From Micromonospora_J zhanjiangensis (GTDB taxonomy: Bacteria; Actinomycetota; Actinomycetes; Mycobacteriales; Micromonosporaceae), in assembly GCF_042650605.1 (NCBI RefSeq), contig NZ_JBHSBN010000066.1, positions 1 to 8,807 of the forward strand: a stretch of 8,807 nucleotides of DNA, in the 5' to 3' direction. The position numbers and the translations under genes are program-made. Of the stretch, positions 5,446-8,807 are shown one piece after another; within the stretch, counting starts at the first letter, position 1; each line of letters opens with the position of its first letter. Below the pieces are notes generated by a model. It made no database searches and was not told the DNA's origin. It saw only the letters and a list, made by a program, of their open reading frames with translations.

Positions 5446-6963
5446 GCCGCCGACACCGGTGATTTGGGATGCTCACTGTCGTACGGATCGACACCTGGGC
5501 GACGGCAGGGACGTGATGACGCGGTGACACGTGCGGCGTCGGGGGAGCCGCCGATCCACTTCTACGCACATCAGGCGCGAGCGGGTGAGGCCGGTGCCCG
5601 TGAGGATTTCGAGCAGATGATCGCGCTCCTGGTCGAGGCGGTACGCGGCGACGCCCGGCTCGTCTTCGCCCATGGTGGCGACTGGGGCATCGACGCATTG
5701 GTCGGCGACCTCAACGGTCGGGTCACGATCTGGCAGGCGAAGTACTTCCCGCACGGGGTGACGAACAGGCATCGGGGACAGATCGAAGGCTCGTTCGCCT
5801 CGGCGGTGCGCAATGCGTCCCAACACGGTTACCAAATCCAGGAGTGGGTGCTCTGCGTCCCGTCCAGTCTCGACCCCCAGATGAGCCAGTGGTGGGACAA
5901 CTGGCGGCAGACGCAGACGCGGCTCACCCGCGTACAGTTGGTCTTGTGGGACGAGACCGGCCTGCGTAACGAGTTGATGCGACCGGCCGCACGATATGTC
6001 CGGCGTGCCTATTACCACCCCTACCAGGACGCTGGCGACGAGGACTCCGGCCCTCCAAAAAACTCGGAATCGGTCATGGTCCCATCCGCGGTGCTACGCC
6101 GACCCTCCGACCACCCAGCGACCCCCTGGAGTGGTGGTGACGAACGCCGAATCGGCGCGCACCGCTACCTGCTGCACGCGGACTCCGTCGAGCAGGTCAG
6201 CCTCGACCACTCGTGGAGCTGGCGAGAGGCGACTGCCGACCGTGTCCAGCACAACCCGCTTCGAGTCCGGCTCCGTCAGCTCCACCTCCTCCGAGACACG
6301 TCGACGGCGCAGCGGCGCCGCGACGAGGTACGCGCGCAAGGCCACCTGTTGCGCAAGCTCGACGGTACGGGCGGGCTGCCGTCGCTCGACGATCTAACCG
6401 AGGAGGCCGCCGCCACGACACTGGTCACGGTGTTGCCTATCGGGCTTACTTGGCGGCAGGCCTTTGGCCCCATCGGTACGCCGCTGGCTCGGTTCACCGC
6501 CACTGGCGTGCTCGGCGCGGCGGCCGAGGTCTGCGCGACGCTGGCCGTGCTGCACCGGGAAGGGGCGAGTCACCGGGCGCTCGGTCCCGACGGCATCGTG
6601 CTCACCGGACGTACCCGGCGCGCGGCGCTGGTCGACGGCGGTCTGGCCGCCCTCACGCCGCAGCCGAGCGAGGGGGTTGCCGGTTACCGTGCCCCGGAGC
6701 AGCACCGGGGTGGCGGATCCGCGATCCCGGTAGACGTCTACCAGGTGGCGGCGCTGGTCTATCACACGGTGACTGGTCATCCGCCGTCGCCGTACGCGAC
6801 GCCACCGATCCGGGCCAGCCTGCCCGAGTGGCCCGAACACCTTGACGACCTGCTGCTGCGCTGCCTTGACCCGGACCCGTCCCGGCGCCCGGTCGGGCCA
6901 GGTGCGCTCGCCGCCGCGTTCCGCGAGGGACGTCGACTGCTCTCCCGCGGAGATACCCGTTGA
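5434..6963 (+). CDS. Mrr-like endonuclease domain fused to a pseudokinase domain
   Basis: 509 residues from ATG 5434 (TAAAGG 9 bases upstream); GTG 5524 is an alternative start that keeps all domains. Residues 55-195 form a PD-(D/E)XK domain: Glu in 'REDFEQMIALL', then GGDWGIDALV and WQAKYF. D87, Q101 and K103 fit the Mrr-type D...QxK site, so DNA cleavage is likely. Residues 235-500 have a protein-kinase fold: a degenerate N-lobe with no clear Gly-rich loop and Arg near the VAIK lysine position, helix-C Glu298, SHRALGPDGIVL (residues 379-390) in place of HRDLKPxN, DGG (401-403) for DFG, YRAPEQ (418-423), and DVY (434-436) at helix F. Loss of the catalytic Asp, Lys and Asn of the loop predicts a pseudokinase. 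The stop overlaps the start of the helicase gene, so the two are translated together. A defence effector-regulator role is inferred. Confidence 0.75.
   Translation: MFNLAADTGDLGCSLSYGSTPGRRQGRDDAVTRAASGEPPIHFYAHQARAGEAGAREDFEQMIALLVEAVRGDARLVFAHGGDWGIDALVGDLNGRVTIWQAKYFPHGVTNRHRGQIEGSFASAVRNASQHGYQIQEWVLCVPSSLDPQMSQWWDNWRQTQTRLTRVQLVLWDETGLRNELMRPAARYVRRAYYHPYQDAGDEDSGPPKNSESVMVPSAVLRRPSDHPATPWSGGDERRIGAHRYLLHADSVEQVSLDHSWSWREATADRVQHNPLRVRLRQLHLLRDTSTAQRRRDEVRAQGHLLRKLDGTGGLPSLDDLTEEAAATTLVTVLPIGLTWRQAFGPIGTPLARFTATGVLGAAAEVCATLAVLHREGASHRALGPDGIVLTGRTRRAALVDGGLAALTPQPSEGVAGYRAPEQHRGGGSAIPVDVYQVAALVYHTVTGHPPSPYATPPIRASLPEWPEHLDDLLLRCLDPDPSRRPVGPGALAAAFREGRRLLSRGDTR
6949..6952 (+). promoter_or_regulatory. 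Ribosome-binding site supporting a TTG start
   Basis: GGAG lies 7 bases before TTG 6960 and within the upstream gene. The start and the upstream stop share the bases TTGA (6960-6963), a classic coupled junction. This supports the rare TTG as the true start. Confidence 0.65.
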
Positions 6964-8702
6964 CCATCGCGTCCCTGCTCCTGCCCGGCCCGGTCGCGGT
7001 CGTACCGTCCGGCAGAGCCATCGAACAACTCGCACAGGCCGGGCTGCGTGATCCATCCGCGCTGATCAGCGAGTTCGGCAGCCTGGCCTCGTTCAATGCA
7101 TTGCCGGCGCGGGTCGAGCCGGATCGGTCCAGGCTGGTCGTCTACGGCAAACGATGGGCGGCCTGGCTCTATCCCAGCGATCACGGTGACGCGTACCGAC
7201 TCGGGCACGTCTCACCGCTGTCCTTCAAGGACCAGGAACGGCTACTCAAGGCGGCGCTGGTGCTTGGCGGTACGGCCGGCTGGTGGGCCTATCACCACGT
7301 CCGTGACGTTCCGCAGCGGTTGTCGTCACACTGGCCCCTGCTTTGCCGAGCCTGGGCGAATCTGGGCGTTACGCGTTCGGAGGCGACGCCGACGATGCCG
7401 GCGCACCACAGCGCGTACCTCGACCTGCTCACCGATGTCGTCGAGGCGACCCGGGACATCGAGATTGCCCGACAACGCCAGGCGCCGGCCCTGCCGTACC
7501 GCAGGCTGGACAGCACCCGTGAGGAGCGGCACTCCGCGCGTGGCGTCTACGCCTTCCAACTGCTCCGTAACGCCACGGTGGGCAGAGGCGCGCAGGTCTT
7601 TGTGACCGATCAACCTGACCTGCGCGGGCGGGTGCTACGGGTCGAGGACCAAGAGGTGACCGTGCGGTTCGACAGCACGGTGGAGTACGCCCGGATACCC
7701 AGGCAGGGTGCGTTGCAGGTGCTGCCCAGCGACCGGGTCTACCGCGCGCAACTTGACGCGGTGGAGGTTCTTCGGGAACGGCGTGCCGCCCAGCCCCAGC
7801 TGCTCACCCAGTTGGTCGACCACCGTGTGGCGCCGTACCGGCCGGACACCGGCGCCCAGCCGCGCGAGATGCTCGACCCGGCGCAGTTACACGCCTTCCG
7901 CGCCGCCCTGACCGTGCCCGACCTGCTGTTGGTACTTGGCCCGCCCGGTACCGGAAAGACCCGTACCATCACCGAGATCGCCGCCGCCAGCGCCCAACGT
8001 GGGCAGCGAGTACTGGTCACCTCGCACACCAACCGTGCGGTGGACAACGTACTCGAACGACTACCGCCGGACGTCCGGGCGGTCCGGGTCGGCAACGAGG
8101 ATGCGATGACCGCGCACGCGCGCGGGTTTATGGTAGAGACGCAGGTCGAGGCCCTGCGGCAGGAGATCCTGGCCGCGACCGAGGGCGCGACGTCCCGGCT
8201 GGCTCCCTTCGTCGGTGTCGAGGACCAGGCTGGGCGGTGGCTGGAGTACCTGGCCGCCCGGCTCACTGAGGCCCGACTCGCGGACGGAGATGTCCAGGCC
8301 CGCGCGGCCGAGTTGGCAGCTGCGGTCGAGCGGGCCACCGCACCGGTCGCCGTACAGCTCGCCGCCGCAGACCAGGGGGTACGGGAATCACGCGCAAGTC
8401 TGGCGCCGCTCGCCGAGAAACACCGCAACCACGAGATGCGCGCCGAGGTGGCGCGGCGGCAGGCCGCGTCGGGGATGCTGGCATTCTTCTTCCGTTGGCT
8501 CGCCGACCGCCGGGAACGGCATCTCGCCGCGAGCTTTCAGCAGCTCAGCGCAGCACAGACGGCGATGCGACTGGCCGAGGAGTCGTACGCTGCGGTTCGT
8601 GCCCGAGCCGACGCCCTGATCGCTGCCGACCCGGCAGTCAGAGCGGTCACCAGCGCTCGCGACAGCGCTTGCCAGGTCCGCGGAACCTGTCAAGTCAAGT
8701 GA
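6960..8702 (+). CDS. Upf1/DNA2-NAM7-like SF1 helicase, C-terminus lost to an insertion sequence
   Basis: 580 residues, of which about 576 are native. Residues 1-200 are an unrecognised N-terminal region. Residues 205-260 (GAQVFVTDQPDLRGRVLRVE and following) look like the small beta-barrel '1B' domain of Upf1-like helicases. LDPAQ (305-309) is the Q motif, GPPGTGKT (327-334) is Walker A, VLVTSHTNRAVDNVLERL (351-368) is motif Ia, and VRVGNE (375-380) is near Ib. Residues 395-576 are Ala/Glu/Arg-rich and probably coiled coil, as in the insertion before motif II in this family. Motifs II-VI (including the Walker B DEAx and the arginine finger) are absent. From 8688 the reading frame enters an insertion sequence, which supplies only CQVK and the TGA. 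The protein made here should not hydrolyse ATP. The intact gene would be an ATP-dependent nucleic-acid translocase working with the co-transcribed nuclease-pseudokinase. Confidence 0.8.
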   Translation: MTIASLLLPGPVAVVPSGRAIEQLAQAGLRDPSALISEFGSLASFNALPARVEPDRSRLVVYGKRWAAWLYPSDHGDAYRLGHVSPLSFKDQERLLKAALVLGGTAGWWAYHHVRDVPQRLSSHWPLLCRAWANLGVTRSEATPTMPAHHSAYLDLLTDVVEATRDIEIARQRQAPALPYRRLDSTREERHSARGVYAFQLLRNATVGRGAQVFVTDQPDLRGRVLRVEDQEVTVRFDSTVEYARIPRQGALQVLPSDRVYRAQLDAVEVLRERRAAQPQLLTQLVDHRVAPYRPDTGAQPREMLDPAQLHAFRAALTVPDLLLVLGPPGTGKTRTITEIAAASAQRGQRVLVTSHTNRAVDNVLERLPPDVRAVRVGNEDAMTAHARGFMVETQVEALRQEILAATEGATSRLAPFVGVEDQAGRWLEYLAARLTEARLADGDVQARAAELAAAVERATAPVAVQLAAADQGVRESRASLAPLAEKHRNHEMRAEVARRQAASGMLAFFFRWLADRRERHLAASFQQLSAAQTAMRLAEESYAAVRARADALIAADPAVRAVTSARDSACQVRGTCQVK

Positions 8703-8807
8703 GACGTTTTCGTGGTCAGGTGTTCTGTAGTTCGGTGGGTTGAGCTGCTGGTTTGTTGATCCACACCGTGGTCGGCAGGGCGGGTGGTCGGGGTCGGCGG
8801 GTGAATC
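8688..8807. mobile_element. End of an insertion sequence that interrupts the helicase gene
   Basis: The helicase-like sequence stops at about 8687 and is followed by TGTCAAGTCAAGTGAGACG, which resembles a TGT-starting insertion-sequence end (as in IS481/IS3-type elements). A minus-strand transposase C-terminus lies 28 bases inside. The rest of the element is outside the window, so its family, its other end and the target duplication cannot be confirmed. Confidence 0.55.
8716..8807 (-). CDS. Probable transposase, C-terminal 30 residues
   Basis: From 8805 down to a stop at 8716-8718, the minus strand reads FTRRPRPPALPTTVWINK and ends in PTELQNT. The 'RPPALPTTVWIN' pattern recalls the C-terminal tail of actinobacterial integrase-core transposases (IS481 or IS3 type), but I recognise it only weakly. 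The catalytic part lies beyond the window. Its position just inside a probable insertion-sequence end, oriented toward that end, supports a transposase. Confidence 0.45.
   Translation of the reverse strand, partial: FTRRPRPPALPTTVWINKPAAQPTELQNT

Noticed and set aside
5434..6963. Active Ser/Thr protein kinase
   Set aside because: The catalytic loop reads HRALGPDG rather than HRDLKPxN, so I call a pseudokinase instead.
6394..7208. Minus-strand open frames across the nuclease-pseudokinase/helicase junction
   Set aside because: They are antisense to sequences with clear kinase-fold and helicase motifs; composition is typical of shadows.
1..8807. CRISPR arrays, tRNA or rRNA genes
   Set aside because: I saw no regularly spaced repeats and no tRNA- or rRNA-like segments anywhere in the window.

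Overview
The window is very GC-rich, uses GTG and TTG starts, and carries actinobacterial-type insertion sequences. It looks like accessory DNA (a defence or competition island) from a high-GC actinobacterium. A Micromonospora-like host is a reasonable guess, but the sequence does not prove a genus.

Layout. Bases 1-1720 are an insertion-sequence graveyard: the 3' end of an IS256-type transposase with its terminal repeat, an IS1380-type transposase (minus strand) with two internal deletions, the N-terminal piece of an IS630-type transposase, and a piece of an IS3-type OrfA on the opposite strand. Bases 1931-4961 hold a tightly coupled two-gene unit. The first gene encodes a 760-residue membrane-anchored protein: a Pro/Ser-rich cytoplasmic tail, one membrane helix, extracytoplasmic beta-rich domains, and a C-terminal domain with a PD-(D/E)XK-like D...QxK pattern. 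The second gene overlaps it by 23 bp and encodes a strongly acidic, lysine-free 256-residue protein. The arrangement suggests an exported nuclease toxin and its immunity protein.

Bases 4962-5433 are a gap with no convincing gene. Bases 5434-8702 form a second coupled pair. One gene is an Mrr-like restriction-endonuclease domain fused to a kinase-like domain whose catalytic residues are lost (HRD has become HRA, so a probable pseudokinase). Its stop codon overlaps the TTG start of a Upf1/DNA2/NAM7-like SF1 helicase. Nuclease plus kinase fold plus helicase in one operon is a plausible anti-phage or anti-plasmid defence system: the helicase would process or sense nucleic acid, the pseudokinase would act as a regulatory scaffold, and the nuclease would be the effector.

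The helicase is cut off after its N-terminal motifs (Q, I, Ia, Ib) at about base 8688, where another insertion sequence begins (minus-strand transposase C-terminus at 8716-8807). The copy seen here is therefore probably inactive. The functional assignments of both gene pairs are inferred from motifs and gene arrangement; no homology search was possible.
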